DNA from: JAFGFY01 sp964520425
GTDB lineage: Bacteria; Desulfobacterota; DSM-4660; Desulfatiglandales; HGW-15
Reading direction: 5' to 3'
Length of the DNA stretch: 16,379 nt
NCBI GenBank assembly: GCA_964520425.1
Contig: CAZFMX010000073.1
Location: forward strand, 1-16,379
In this document: one piece after another, positions 1 through 8,142 of the stretch
How the letters are laid out: each line of letters starts with the position of its first letter
How positions within the stretch are numbered: the first letter of the stretch is position 1
Program-made: the position numbers and the translations under genes
Notes under the pieces: model-generated
Told to the model about the DNA's origin: nothing
Seen by the model: only the letters and a program-made list of their open reading frames with translations
Databases searched by the model: none

Positions 1-23
1 CTATTTTGAAGGAGGAATAGAGC

Positions 24-3000
24 ATGTTTCTTTCGGATGCCTCCATAAGAAGACCTGTTGCCATGGGGTGCCTGATCATTGCCCTGACCATCCTCGGATT
101 TAACGCTTCGAGAAAAATAGGTCTTGATTTGATGCCGAGGGCCGACCTGCCCAATATCACAATTACGACGATCTACCCCGGGGCAAGTCCTTCTGAAATA
201 GAAACAGATATCGCAAAACCGATTGAAGACCAGATGGTCAGCCTGGACGGACTCAAGCATGTCAGTTCAACATGTATGGAGAACGTGACCCAGACACTGC
301 TCGAGTTCAATCTGGATGTTGATGTGGATATAGCGGCAACCGATGTTCGCGAAAAACTCGACCTGATAAGGGCGGATTTTCCCGAAGATGCAGAGGATCC
401 CAAGATACTCAAGTTTGATATCAACGCTAAACCTGTAATCCAAATGGCCCTTACTGGAGATCTTCCCATTGATGAAATATACGATTATGCCGACAACACC
501 CTGCGCGACCGCTTGACTGTTATTTCGGGTGTGGCCGATGTTACCCTTGTAGGCGGTGCTGAAAGGGAAGTCCATGTTGTCCTGGAAAGGGAAAAACTTG
601 CGGCAAGGGGATTGACCAGCTTCGATGTGATTCAGGCCATCCAACAGGGAATAAGGACAATCCCATCCGGTAGGATCAGGGACAGGGACATGGAATATTC
701 CGTAAAATTTGACGCGGATTATGCCAGGGTAGAAGACATCAACACCCTTGAGATAGCAAATATTGAGGGTCAACGCTGTTATATCAAGGATGTGGGTCAT
801 GTGGAGATGAGTACGAAAGAGCTTAGACAGATGGCGGTTGTCGACGGCAGGCAATGCGTATCCATTAAGGTTGTCAAGAAATCGGATGCTAATGCCGTGA
901 GGGTTGTCAACAGCGTCAAAGACTCTTTTGAAGTCATAAAGAAGAACCTCCCAGGCGGAATGGAGCTTGTATGGATTACTGACGATGGGACATTTATCGA
1001 GGCTACGGTCAGTAGCGCCTGGACCAATGTGGGGCAGGGAATAATTCTAACCGCATTGATCCTCTTTCTCTTTCTATATAATTTCAGGACTCTGCTTGTG
1101 GTATCCATCACAATGCCCCTTACGATTATCATCGGGCTTTTCTTTATCTATTTCATGGGATTTACATTCAATATACCCACTCTCCTGGCGATAGGAATGT
1201 CCGTGGGTATACTGGTGACCAATTCAATCGTTGTACTGGAAGGTATTGCCAGGAGACTTGATGAAACCGGGGACCCGAAATCATCCTCCAGACTGGGAGT
1301 AAAGGAAACATTCATAGCAGTCCTTGCAAGCGCGGGTACTAATTTGGTCGTCCTTTTTCCACTCTCCATGATGGCGAGCAGGATCGGCATTTTTATCAGG
1401 TCTTTTGCCCTCTCAATGGTCATCATGACCATTGTTTCCCTTTTCATATCCTTCACCCTCACCCCCCTGCTCTGCTCTATTCTTCTTAAACCGAAGGATA
1501 TGGAATCCGACTCCATCCTTTCAAGAATGGAAAAAGGCTGGAATAGATGGCTTGATAGGATTGTATCAGGTTACGGCTCATCCCTTGCCCTTCTCGAAAA
1601 GAATAGATTGGCCGGCATACTGGTGCTTCTGGTTGTCGGGACCATCCTTCTGCATTCATTTTTTGTCGCCTCAGGACTCGGGAGCGGCTTTTTCAGTGAA
1701 GCCGACAGAGGCGATATGCTTGTTAAAATGGAATTCCCGACCTGGTATAGCCTTGATCGTACCAATGAACGGGTTAATGAGAACATGGAGTTAATCAAGG
1801 ATCTTCCTTATCTCAGGCATGTCCTTGTTACTATCGGCAAAGTGGAAGGTATGATGGGTCAATCATCCGAAGGGGTGAATCTTGCCCAGGTCCTGCTGAA
1901 GTTCACTGATAAAACCCGGAGAGACTTAACCATTCATGATCTGTTAAAGGAAGTGAGAAAAAGCTTGATGGATATTCCCGATGCCATCATTACCGCCAGC
2001 ATACCAAACATTACCGGGGGACAGAGTTCCGGCATCGAACTGGAAATCGCCGGAGATGATCTGAAAGTCTTAGACAGACTGGCCCTTAAAGCAAAAGATT
2101 TGACCACCCGAATCGACGGAATAATCGATCAGGACACGAGCGTTAGAATAGGTAAACCGGAGATAAGGATCAGGCCCAACAGGGACGTCATGGCGGACTT
2201 GGGTTCTCCAGTAACAGGCCTCGGTATTGTGATGAGGGCCAACCTGGAGGGGATTGAAGCAGGCACATATAAGCGTAACGCCAGGAACTACGATATTGTA
2301 GTCATCATGGAAAAAATAGAGGGCAGGGATCAGATCGAGAATACACTGCTGCCGGGAAAAGGCGCTCCTGTTCTTTTGAAGAACCTCGCCTATGTAGAGG
2401 AAACCACCGCCCCTGTACAGATTATCAGAAAGGATAAGGTCCGCATCTCGAAACTCTTTACAAATCTTGATGAAAAACTGCCCCTTGGTACAGCGGTCAA
2501 TCTGACAACAAAGGCCCTTAATGAAAAGGGTGGATTGCCACCAGGCTATAGCTTCTCCTTTTCCGGTATGTATGAGATAATGGCCGAAGGTCAGTCCGGA
2601 ATCGCTGAAGCAGCACTGATCTCATTGGTACTCGTCTTTCTGGCGCTTGCAGCCATCATGGAATCATTCAAACAGCCGGTCATTATCCTCGTTACAGTGC
2701 CTCTGGCATTGATAGGCATGTTCTACGGACTCTATCTCGCGGGGAAAAGCATCGAAATGTTTGCACTTATGGGTGGTGTCATGCTTATAGGCATCGTGGT
2801 CAATAATGCCATACTTATTATGGACAGGCTTAATGTCCTTGTGGAGGAAGGCGTTCCCCGTCATAGGGCCATGATAAGGGCCGCCTGTGAACGCTTTCGT
2901 CCTATCGCGATGATTACACTGGCCGCCGTCCTGGGGATGCTTCCCCTGGCGATCGGAAGGGGCATAGGGTCTGAGATGCGGCATGCCTGCGGTGCCGCGT

Positions 3001-3092
3001 CCGTTGGAGGAATTCTGGTTTCGGGCATTCTTACCATGTATGTCCTGCCGGTGCTCTATAATCTGTTCACACGGCGAAGACTTGAAAAATGA
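24..3092 (+). CDS. RND-family efflux permease (AcrB-like inner-membrane pump)
   Basis: A 1022-residue protein, the usual RND permease length. It has the duplicated plan: an N-terminal membrane helix (about residues 10-30), a large periplasmic loop (about 35-335), six helices (about 335-540), a second loop (about 565-865) and a final helix block ending near 1015. Family hallmarks are the start FLSDASIRRPVA, the YPGASPSEIE segment of the porter domain, and FRPIAMITLAAVLGMLPLAIG in the penultimate helix region. Such pumps export drugs, metals or lipids with a periplasmic adaptor and an outer-membrane channel; an adaptor gene could lie just left of the window. The ATG follows a strong GAAGGAGG site. 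In helix 4, where AcrB has Asp407-Asp408, this protein has Thr399-Asn400; in helix 10, where AcrB has Lys940, it has Asn927. Energy coupling must therefore differ from AcrB or be lost. Substrate is unknown. Confidence 0.95.
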   Translation: MFLSDASIRRPVAMGCLIIALTILGFNASRKIGLDLMPRADLPNITITTIYPGASPSEIETDIAKPIEDQMVSLDGLKHVSSTCMENVTQTLLEFNLDVDVDIAATDVREKLDLIRADFPEDAEDPKILKFDINAKPVIQMALTGDLPIDEIYDYADNTLRDRLTVISGVADVTLVGGAEREVHVVLEREKLAARGLTSFDVIQAIQQGIRTIPSGRIRDRDMEYSVKFDADYARVEDINTLEIANIEGQRCYIKDVGHVEMSTKELRQMAVVDGRQCVSIKVVKKSDANAVRVVNSVKDSFEVIKKNLPGGMELVWITDDGTFIEATVSSAWTNVGQGIILTALILFLFLYNFRTLLVVSITMPLTIIIGLFFIYFMGFTFNIPTLLAIGMSVGILVTNSIVVLEGIARRLDETGDPKSSSRLGVKETFIAVLASAGTNLVVLFPLSMMASRIGIFIRSFALSMVIMTIVSLFISFTLTPLLCSILLKPKDMESDSILSRMEKGWNRWLDRIVSGYGSSLALLEKNRLAGILVLLVVGTILLHSFFVASGLGSGFFSEADRGDMLVKMEFPTWYSLDRTNERVNENMELIKDLPYLRHVLVTIGKVEGMMGQSSEGVNLAQVLLKFTDKTRRDLTIHDLLKEVRKSLMDIPDAIITASIPNITGGQSSGIELEIAGDDLKVLDRLALKAKDLTTRIDGIIDQDTSVRIGKPEIRIRPNRDVMADLGSPVTGLGIVMRANLEGIEAGTYKRNARNYDIVVIMEKIEGRDQIENTLLPGKGAPVLLKNLAYVEETTAPVQIIRKDKVRISKLFTNLDEKLPLGTAVNLTTKALNEKGGLPPGYSFSFSGMYEIMAEGQSGIAEAALISLVLVFLALAAIMESFKQPVIILVTVPLALIGMFYGLYLAGKSIEMFALMGGVMLIGIVVNNAILIMDRLNVLVEEGVPRHRAMIRAACERFRPIAMITLAAVLGMLPLAIGRGIGSEMRHACGAASVGGILVSGILTMYVLPVLYNLFTRRRLEK

Positions 3093-3253
3093 TCCCCACA
3101 ACCGTTTCTCGACGCTCAAAAAGGGAAACCTTAAATTGGTTAAATAGGGACTTCTATATTTTCATGCATTCCCGATATAGGATGCTGTTAGGTATTGAAG
3201 TTGATATGCAGGGTTTTGGAGTGGTAAAGGAACGTATTGAATATTCCCTACAG

Positions 3254-3290
3254 CCCGTCCTCCGCAGTAGCCTGCTACGGAGGATGGAGA
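3254..3290. repeat. REP-like palindromic repeat, copy 1
   Basis: An imperfect palindrome at 3258-3284 has arms TCCTCCGCAGTAG and CTGCTACGGAGGA, which pair at all but two positions. The same sequence, with its flanking CCCG and TGGAGA, recurs at 10763-10800. The size, palindromic form and intergenic position fit REP-type repeats. Confidence 0.7.
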
Positions 3291-3341
3291 AGCTGCAAGG
3301 AATCTTCCAAATGTAAGGAAGTTGATTAATGTAATTCGCTT

Positions 3342-3387
3342 GCCCCGTTAAATCCCTTCGGGTGCGCGAAGCGCAATTTAACGGGGC
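3342..3387. repeat. Hairpin-forming intergenic repeat with perfect 12-bp arms
   Basis: The arms GCCCCGTTAAAT (3342-3353) and ATTTAACGGGGC (3376-3387) are perfectly complementary. The 22-base centre contains a second stem, CTTCG at 3356-3360 with CGAAG at 3367-3371. It sits 34 bases before the ATP-grasp start codon. It could be an REP-type repeat or a transcript-folding element; there is no T-run after it, so a standard terminator is unlikely. Confidence 0.65.
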
Positions 3388-3421
3388 GAGCTGTACATTT
3401 TCACTCTATGACACGTGTGAC

Positions 3422-4279
3422 ATGATCCTCTCTTTTCACTCCTGTTTTTTGGCGGATACTCAAGTTATCCTGGGTGACGGTACTCTGGATGTCCATGACC
3501 GCCGCCATATTGAGGCCGCGGATGTGATTATCCTTCCCCAGACCTGCCCGCTGGAATTGTATCAGGCCTGTAAGAAGGCCTCAGCTCTCCTGTTTCCGAA
3601 TTATGACACGCGCTTCGAATATCCGGGAAAGACCGGTCAAAGCCGGCTCTTCAAAGAGCTTGGACTTCCCCATCCCAATACCAAACCTTGGACATCGGTC
3701 AAAGCGTTCAGGAATAAACATTCGAAGGGCGGAAGCCTCCCCCATAAAATACCTTTTGTCATCAAGGCGGACAAGACCCATGAAGCCGAGGGAGTACACA
3801 TCATTCAAGACTCTGCCACTCTGGAATCGGCTCTTGAGTCCATGGAGCGGTTGGAAGACTCCGGCTTATCCGGTTTTGTATCCCAGGAATGGATTGAGAC
3901 GGAAGCAAACGTACTTCGTGTGGTCATTATGGGGAGAAGTCTTCGGAGTTACTGGAAAAGAGCGGAAGGCTCCTTAGAAAAGGTTGCTGTGATCAGTCAA
4001 GGGGCGAAGATCGACGAGAACTGGAGGCCTGATTTACAGGAGAAAGCGAAAACGCAGGTCCAAAAACTCTCCGCCGCCACCGGCATCAACCTGGCTGCCA
4101 TTGATTTTGTTTTTCCCTTTTCTCACCCCGACCCCCAATCCCTGTTTCTCGAGATTAATTATTCTTTTGGAAGACAGGGCCTGGGAGGATCCCGGAATTT
4201 CTATCTTCTACTCTTTGCGGTTCTTCAGGAATGGTTGGCGGAAAAGGGTTTTGATCCAAAATCGATCACATTGCTTTGA
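3422..4279 (+). CDS. RimK-like ATP-grasp domain protein
   Basis: A 285-residue protein that starts MILSFHSCFLAD and continues with VIILPQTC, FPNYDTRFEYPGKTGQ, the lysine-containing strand FVIKADKTHEAEGVH, the hinge segment VSQEWIE and the magnesium/ATP site IDFVF...LFLEINYSFGRQGLGGS. This is the ATP-grasp order: an N-terminal pre-domain, an ATP-binding lysine, then acidic and asparagine metal ligands (E-I-N). Such enzymes join a carboxylate to an amine or thiol through an acyl phosphate; the substrate cannot be read from the sequence. The frame stays open upstream to a GTG at 3362, but that start lies inside the hairpin repeat, and the ATG at 3422 matches where I expect this protein family to begin. 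The ribosome site before it is weak. No operon partner is evident. Confidence 0.85.
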   Translation: MILSFHSCFLADTQVILGDGTLDVHDRRHIEAADVIILPQTCPLELYQACKKASALLFPNYDTRFEYPGKTGQSRLFKELGLPHPNTKPWTSVKAFRNKHSKGGSLPHKIPFVIKADKTHEAEGVHIIQDSATLESALESMERLEDSGLSGFVSQEWIETEANVLRVVIMGRSLRSYWKRAEGSLEKVAVISQGAKIDENWRPDLQEKAKTQVQKLSAATGINLAAIDFVFPFSHPDPQSLFLEINYSFGRQGLGGSRNFYLLLFAVLQEWLAEKGFDPKSITLL

Positions 4280-4340
4280 TTGATGATCAGCAATTGTCTT
4301 TTTATAGATTAAATTCCAATCGGTCATCAGTTCTAAATCA

Positions 4341-4733
4341 TTAAGACACCTTAATATAGGCCTTTCGCGAGCGCGGGCCATCGAATTCACAGAAAAAGAT
4401 CTTCTGCCAGGTACCGAGAACAAGCCGGCCATTCTCTACTATCACTGAGACGTTATTTCCCACCAATGAAGCCTTGATATGGCTGTCCGAATTTCCCTCC
4501 ATGTGCCGATACCCCGCATTGGGAGGAACCATTTCGTTCAGCTTTGTGAGGATATCCTGACATACGGATGGATCAGCCCCTTCATTGATAGTGACCGCTG
4601 CCGTAGTGTGAGGGACATAGACCATACAGAGCCCATCCGAGATTCCTGATGTGGACACCTCCTTCTGAACCGAAGACGTCACGTCCACCATATCGATTCT
4701 TTTATTTGTTTTGACTTTGATTGTTATAGGCAT
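4341..4733 (-). CDS. yjbQ: YjbQ family protein (UPF0047; secondary thiamine-phosphate synthase type)
   Basis: A 130-residue protein, close to the usual YjbQ size and covering the whole single-domain fold. Conserved motifs are PHTTAAV (41-47), NEGAD (50-54), H-x-EGNSDSHIKAS (77-88) and the C-terminal TWQKIFFCEFDGPR. The histidines and acidic residues of these motifs surround the proposed active site. E. coli YjbQ has weak thiamine-phosphate synthase activity and the true role is unsettled, so the product name should be read cautiously. The start is the ATG at 4733, because AAGGAGATAAGA directly precedes it; an in-frame TTG six codons upstream lacks such a site. The gene converges with the ATP-grasp gene and appears monocistronic. 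Confidence 0.93.
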   Translation of the reverse strand: MPITIKVKTNKRIDMVDVTSSVQKEVSTSGISDGLCMVYVPHTTAAVTINEGADPSVCQDILTKLNEMVPPNAGYRHMEGNSDSHIKASLVGNNVSVIVENGRLVLGTWQKIFFCEFDGPRSRKAYIKVS

Positions 4734-5202
4734 TCTTATCTCCTTAAACAAAGTTCTTACATGTCCTTCTCCCTGGGGCCTCTTTACATCTAAGAAAATG
4801 ACATGTTTCTTATGGGTTTTGCAAGCATTTCGTCGCTTTACTCACAAGGTAAATCCTTTCAATCGATTGATATTCAAACGAAAAATTTCAGTGCGGTTTC
4901 TGTTCTGGTTTCATTGAAACAGGGCATGTGTAAAGTTTCACTAACAAGTAGAATGGAGCTTCCCAGAGAAGGCCATATTCTTGGTCATATTCATTGAATA
5001 TGCTCTGCGATAAATCTGTGTAACCATTTGAAATAATGAGGAATACCCTTTATCGCTTGGTTATGGCATGTTTTTCGCTACTTAACCCACCATACTACTG
5101 AGAGTCAAGGATACAGAATCCCACACGATCCCACACATCGCACCTTATACACTGCATAAAAAGTGAATCTTTTACTAGCTTATTGTAGTTTGAGGTGTTT
5201 GT
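4734..5202. other. Divergent spacer between yjbQ and the lytic transglycosylase gene
   Basis: About 470 bases that must hold the promoters of both flanking genes. A short plus-strand frame at 4803-4997 has no ribosome site and resembles no protein I know. Visible structure is a perfect 17-base palindrome at 4986-5002 and two adjacent copies of ATCCCACAC at 5118-5126 and 5128-5136. No promoter with good -35 and -10 boxes stood out. Confidence 0.5.
4986..5002. promoter_or_regulatory. Perfect 8+1+8 palindrome, possible operator
   Basis: CATATTCA (4986-4993), one central T, then TGAATATG (4995-5002). A further copy of CATATTC lies at 4974-4980, 12 bases before. The position, between two divergent genes, suits a dimeric regulator site, but no regulator can be named. 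Confidence 0.35.
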
Positions 5203-5832
5203 ATGTTGAAAGAGAGACGAAATATGCGCCAAGGAATGATAGAAATGTATTTTAAATTGTTTTTTCTCCTGCTCATCATGCCTTTGATGATCGGGATTGG
5301 AGAGTACCTGAACTCTACATTATTGAGCGACTCTAAAAATGTGGAAGTCATGATTTGCTCCCCAAGACAGGCAATCCACCCACACCACGGGGCTGATGAG
5401 ACCAAAGACAAAACCCTTTTTTACCGATCACTGAAAGAAAAAGAGGCTGCATTTGAACCGATCATTCTTCAGACCGCTAAACGATATGATATAGACGCGG
5501 CTATGATCAAAGCCATTATCATGGCCGAATCAAACTTCAACCCAAAGGCCGTGTCCAATAAAGGTGCCAAAGGTCTGATGCAGCTGATGCCCGGAACTGC
5601 AGAATACTTGGGAGTGAAAGACAGCTTTAACCCGACCCACAATATTGACGGTGGGGTTCGATATTTTAAAATATTACTGGACCGGTTTCAGGATGACATA
5701 AAACTGGCTCTGGCCGCATACCATGCAGGAAGTCGGAATGTCAGAAAATATGGCGGTGTGCCCCCGTTCAGGGCGACCCAATCCTATATTGATAAAGTCC
5801 TGAAATATTATGCGGATTTTAATGCGGCGTAA
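5203..5832 (+). CDS. Membrane-anchored lytic transglycosylase, SLT domain
   Basis: A 209-residue protein with a hydrophobic N-terminal anchor (about residues 16-34) followed by a Slt-type domain (about 82-200). The catalytic glutamate is E109 in MAESNFNPKAVS; next come GAKGLMQLMPGTAEYLGV, the GGVRYFKILLDRF helix and ALAAYHAGSRNV. These are the standard motifs of family-1 transglycosylases, which cleave peptidoglycan between MurNAc and GlcNAc with formation of 1,6-anhydroMurNAc. The usual AYNAGP reads AYHAGS here, a substitution near the substrate groove. The sequence between anchor and domain is short and polar. A GAGGTG site stands six bases before the ATG at 5203; an alternative ATG at 5224 is possible. 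It is a single gene, converging on ttcA across the long hairpin at 5894-6102. Confidence 0.92.
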   Translation: MLKERRNMRQGMIEMYFKLFFLLLIMPLMIGIGEYLNSTLLSDSKNVEVMICSPRQAIHPHHGADETKDKTLFYRSLKEKEAAFEPIILQTAKRYDIDAAMIKAIIMAESNFNPKAVSNKGAKGLMQLMPGTAEYLGVKDSFNPTHNIDGGVRYFKILLDRFQDDIKLALAAYHAGSRNVRKYGGVPPFRATQSYIDKVLKYYADFNAA

Positions 5833-5893
5833 AAAGCGGTGAACATTGCTGTTACTAGTGCCCTGTATCATTAATTCGCGGATCAAGTGAAGG

Positions 5894-6102
5894 ATAAGGC
5901 ATGGGCTACTCCCTTAAGACGGTATCTCAGAAAAAAATTCCACTGAATTCCCCTGTGATCTGAACATTGAGGGTTTATTCCCCAGAATCTATGTCAGAAT
6001 GCATAGCTCGCTTGGAAGAAACAATCTCTTAAACCCTCAAAGTTCAGATCACCGCCACTGGACTCGATAGATATCGTCTTAAGGGAATAGCCCATGCCTT
6101 AT
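5894..6102. repeat. Long imperfect inverted repeat / large hairpin element of unknown type
   Basis: The outer arms 5894-5926 and 6070-6102 are complementary at 31 of 33 positions, and one of the two exceptions would be a G-U pair in RNA. The inner arms 5955-5977 and 6030-6052 are complementary at 22 of 23. The stretches between outer and inner arms match only partly. The central 52 bases can form a small stem, CTATG (5989-5993) with CATAG (6002-6006). It lies between two convergent genes, so it could be a bidirectional terminator, a MITE-like element or a structured RNA. No long T-run and no clear target duplication are seen. The rest of the 5833-6246 spacer holds nothing recognised. Confidence 0.75.
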
Positions 6103-6246
6103 TTACATCAGATTAATCGGGAATTCTGTCAAGAACACCGAATATCAGTCCAAGAAATTGTGATACGAGGTACTTGAGCCGCTAATATCTGATATGTGGC
6201 ACTAAAATCCTCATTAAACCAAGGGGTGATCTCCCAGAGGCCGGTA

Positions 6247-6969
6247 TTAGAGAAGGTATTCCGGTTTAACATTCTGTAAGGCGTGAAAGATATTGCCTTT
6301 TATTTTTTTATTGGTGCGATAGAGTTCTTTGAGCATCCTCTTGATATCTTCTCTCTTTGAGTTCCCTGCCGTAGGACACCCCATGTCTATCTCGGGCCAT
6401 GTCATGGATTGAGCGTATTTCCGAATCCGATCTTCTTCGAGCATAAAAAGGGGACGTATCACCGTCAGCTTACCCTGAAAGAAGTTTTGCACAGGCAGCA
6501 TGGTGCTGACGGAGGCACCGTAGAAGACATTGAGAAAGAACGTCTCGATCACATCATCCTTATGGTGGCCAAAGGCGATCTTGTTGCACCGGATCTCCTC
6601 GGCCAGCTGAAAGAGCATCGTCCTTCTAAGGCGTGAGCAGAGAAAACAGGGGTTCTCCCGGTTTTCAGGCCCATGGGCCTTGGGGCCGATAACACTTTTC
6701 AGGACGTGATAGTCAAAACCATGCTTTGAGAAAAACGCTTCCATCTGAGCGGCCGAATCCGCACCGAAACCAGGGTCGACGTGCACAGCCGTGATCTTGT
6801 ATTCAATAGGTATCCGTTTGATTCGCTCTTTCAACAGCCACAAAAGAGACATGCTGTCCTTCCCACCGGAAACAGCCACCATCACATGATCTCCCTCCTG
6901 AATCATCTCCCGGGAGTGAATAGCCTTTCCCATCAAACGTTTCATTTCTTTAGTGGTATAGTCTGACAT
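6247..6969 (-). CDS. TtcA-like PP-loop ATPase, putative tRNA 2-thiolation enzyme
   Basis: A 240-residue protein of the N-type ATP pyrophosphatase superfamily. The PP-loop SGGKDS is at 34-39, a CxxC pair is at 108-111 (CFLC), GHHKDDVIET follows near 134-143, and a further cysteine lies in MGCPTAG (C198). TtcA binds a 4Fe-4S cluster through three cysteines and makes 2-thiocytidine at tRNA position 32. The CxxC plus the third cysteine fit this group, but the protein is shorter than E. coli TtcA (about 311 residues), and related PP-loop families use other substrates. The start is the ATG at 6969; an upstream TTG codon is not needed. It lies 10 bases after the yggS stop, so the two are very probably co-transcribed. 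Confidence 0.85.
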   Translation of the reverse strand: MSDYTTKEMKRLMGKAIHSREMIQEGDHVMVAVSGGKDSMSLLWLLKERIKRIPIEYKITAVHVDPGFGADSAAQMEAFFSKHGFDYHVLKSVIGPKAHGPENRENPCFLCSRLRRTMLFQLAEEIRCNKIAFGHHKDDVIETFFLNVFYGASVSTMLPVQNFFQGKLTVIRPLFMLEEDRIRKYAQSMTWPEIDMGCPTAGNSKREDIKRMLKELYRTNKKIKGNIFHALQNVKPEYLL

Positions 6970-6979
6970 CAATCATTCT

Positions 6980-7633
6980 CTACTCCCGCTGCCCGAAGAT
7001 ATTTGTCCCTATCCTGACCATGGTCGCCCCTTCCTCCAGCGCAACCCTGTAGGAGTTGGACATGCCCATGGAAAGATGTTTTATCTCAACACGGGGTAAT
7101 TTCATTTGCTTCAACTCCTCAAATATCTCCTTTGTCTTCACAAAATAGGGCCTGGCATCGTCAGGATCACCGGTGAATGGTCCCATGGTCATGAGCCCCA
7201 CAATCCTGATGTTTTCCAAGGCCGACATCTCTTTGATCAATCCCGGGGCATCCCCAGGCATGACCCCCGCTTTCTGGGTCTCCTCGCCGCTATTGATCTC
7301 GATCAGAACAGGCATTGTTTTTCTGATTTTCCTGCACGATTTATCGATCTCCCGGGCGAGCTTCATGGAATCGACCGTCTCAATCATATCAAAGATCCGG
7401 ACGGCCTTTTTCACCTTATTCCTCTGAAGATGGCCGATCATATGCCACTGAACCCTGTTGCCGATGACCTGAAAGGCCTGCTCCGCCTCCTGCACATAGT
7501 TCTCCCCTATGATTTCCAGTCCCGCTTCAACGGCCTGGCGAATCTCTTCAGGAGTCCTTGTCTTGGCCGCTGCAACAAGCTGAACCCCTTCGGGGAGTTC
7601 GGCCAATATTCTTCGGACATTTTCCTTGATCAT
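6980..7633 (-). CDS. yggS: YggS/PLPBP family pyridoxal phosphate homeostasis protein
   Basis: A 217-residue single-domain TIM-barrel protein, slightly shorter than the usual 230. The PLP-binding lysine is K24 in LVAAAKTRTPEEI. Other family segments are GENYVQEA, WHMIGHLQRNK, IETVDS, IEINSGEE-QKAGV, GLMTMGPF, the phosphate-binding LSMGMSNSYRVALEEGATMVRIGTNIFG, and a short C-terminus. These proteins carry PLP without known catalysis and buffer B6 vitamers and amino-acid pools. The ATG at 7633 is preceded by AAAGGAAA. It is the first gene of a two-gene minus-strand unit with the TtcA-like gene. Confidence 0.94.
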   Translation of the reverse strand: MIKENVRRILAELPEGVQLVAAAKTRTPEEIRQAVEAGLEIIGENYVQEAEQAFQVIGNRVQWHMIGHLQRNKVKKAVRIFDMIETVDSMKLAREIDKSCRKIRKTMPVLIEINSGEETQKAGVMPGDAPGLIKEMSALENIRIVGLMTMGPFTGDPDDARPYFVKTKEIFEELKQMKLPRVEIKHLSMGMSNSYRVALEEGATMVRIGTNIFGQRE

Positions 7634-7771
7634 CGGCTATTTCCTTTAGCCCGTCTGTTGTAAAAGTGAGTAAACAGAGAAATCAGACGCAAGCATATAG
7701 ATACTTGAAGTCTGACTCTGTGTAAAGGCTCAAGACAAGCTCTTGATCCACTATCAAGGTGCCATCTGCCA

Positions 7772-7854
7772 TTCGACAGGTTCATGGCCCTGAGTAAGTC
7801 GAAGGGCTACGTTGCCTTCGATCGCTTCTCCTTGCGGCGTATTACACATACGCC
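7772..7854. repeat. Composite of two REP-like palindromes
   Basis: The first palindrome, 7772-7803, has ends TTCGAC and GTCGAA, with TCA and TGA pairing inside. The second is GGCGTA (7836-7841), a seven-base loop, then TACGCC (7849-7854). The surrounding G+C-rich bases to about 7920 appear to belong to the same unit. Sequences of this style are, in my knowledge, scattered in deltaproteobacterial genomes, but no second copy is in this window. Confidence 0.45.
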
Positions 7855-8056
7855 TCAGTCGGCACTCCTCGGCGTCTTGCATCTAACACCTTGCTGATGT
7901 CCAGGGTACTACAAATCCACTATCTGAAGTACATCAACGGAGATTTGATCGTGAATTTTGGCAAATCGATTACCCAATCGGCCCCTTTAGGTTTTTCTCT
8001 CTAATCAATGGAAATCCTGATCAAAGGAGATTCATCCATTTTTTCGGTAGGCATAA

Positions 8057-8105
8057 AAGAATCACCGTCCCTAGATAAATCCTTTATTCCAAAGACGGTG
8101 ATCTT
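8057..8105 (-). terminator. Possible terminator of the HesB-like selenoprotein gene
   Basis: Read on the minus strand, AAGATCACCGTC pairs with GACGGTGATTCTT: nine perfect pairs plus three more after one bulge. The downstream arm is followed by TTTAT, a short T-rich tract. It lies about 40 bases after the stop codon at 8143. The 24-base loop is longer than usual for a rho-independent terminator. Confidence 0.4.
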
Positions 8106-8142
8106 GATTATATGGCTTTATGGAATTGACAGGTATACTTTT

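Larger units (their letters stand above)
3093..3421. other. Repeat-bearing spacer between RND permease and ATP-grasp gene
   Basis: No convincing gene lies here. A 75-codon open frame overlaps the permease stop, but it has no ribosome site and runs into the repeat at 3254-3290. The spacer holds two different palindromic repeats, listed separately. No clear terminator or promoter could be recognised. Confidence 0.6.
7634..8142. other. Repeat-rich spacer upstream of yggS
   Basis: About 510 bases without a supported gene. It should contain the yggS promoter, which I could not place with confidence. It holds a composite repeat region (7770-7920, listed separately) and, near the selenoprotein gene, a terminator-like hairpin at 8057-8105. 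The remaining bases show no clear structure. Confidence 0.5.

Noticed and set aside
2664..3119. 151-codon minus-strand frame within the RND gene
   Set aside because: It is antisense to strongly conserved RND helices and has no features of its own.
3089..3316. 75-codon plus-strand frame overlapping the RND stop
   Set aside because: No ribosome site, no recognisable protein features, and its 3' part is the REP-like repeat.
3362..3421. Upstream GTG extension of the ATP-grasp protein by 20 residues
   Set aside because: The extension lies inside the hairpin repeat, and the ATG at 3422 gives the N-terminus expected for the family.
4803..4997. 64-codon plus-strand frame in the yjbQ upstream spacer
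   Set aside because: No ribosome site, ordinary low-complexity composition, and it runs across the palindrome region.
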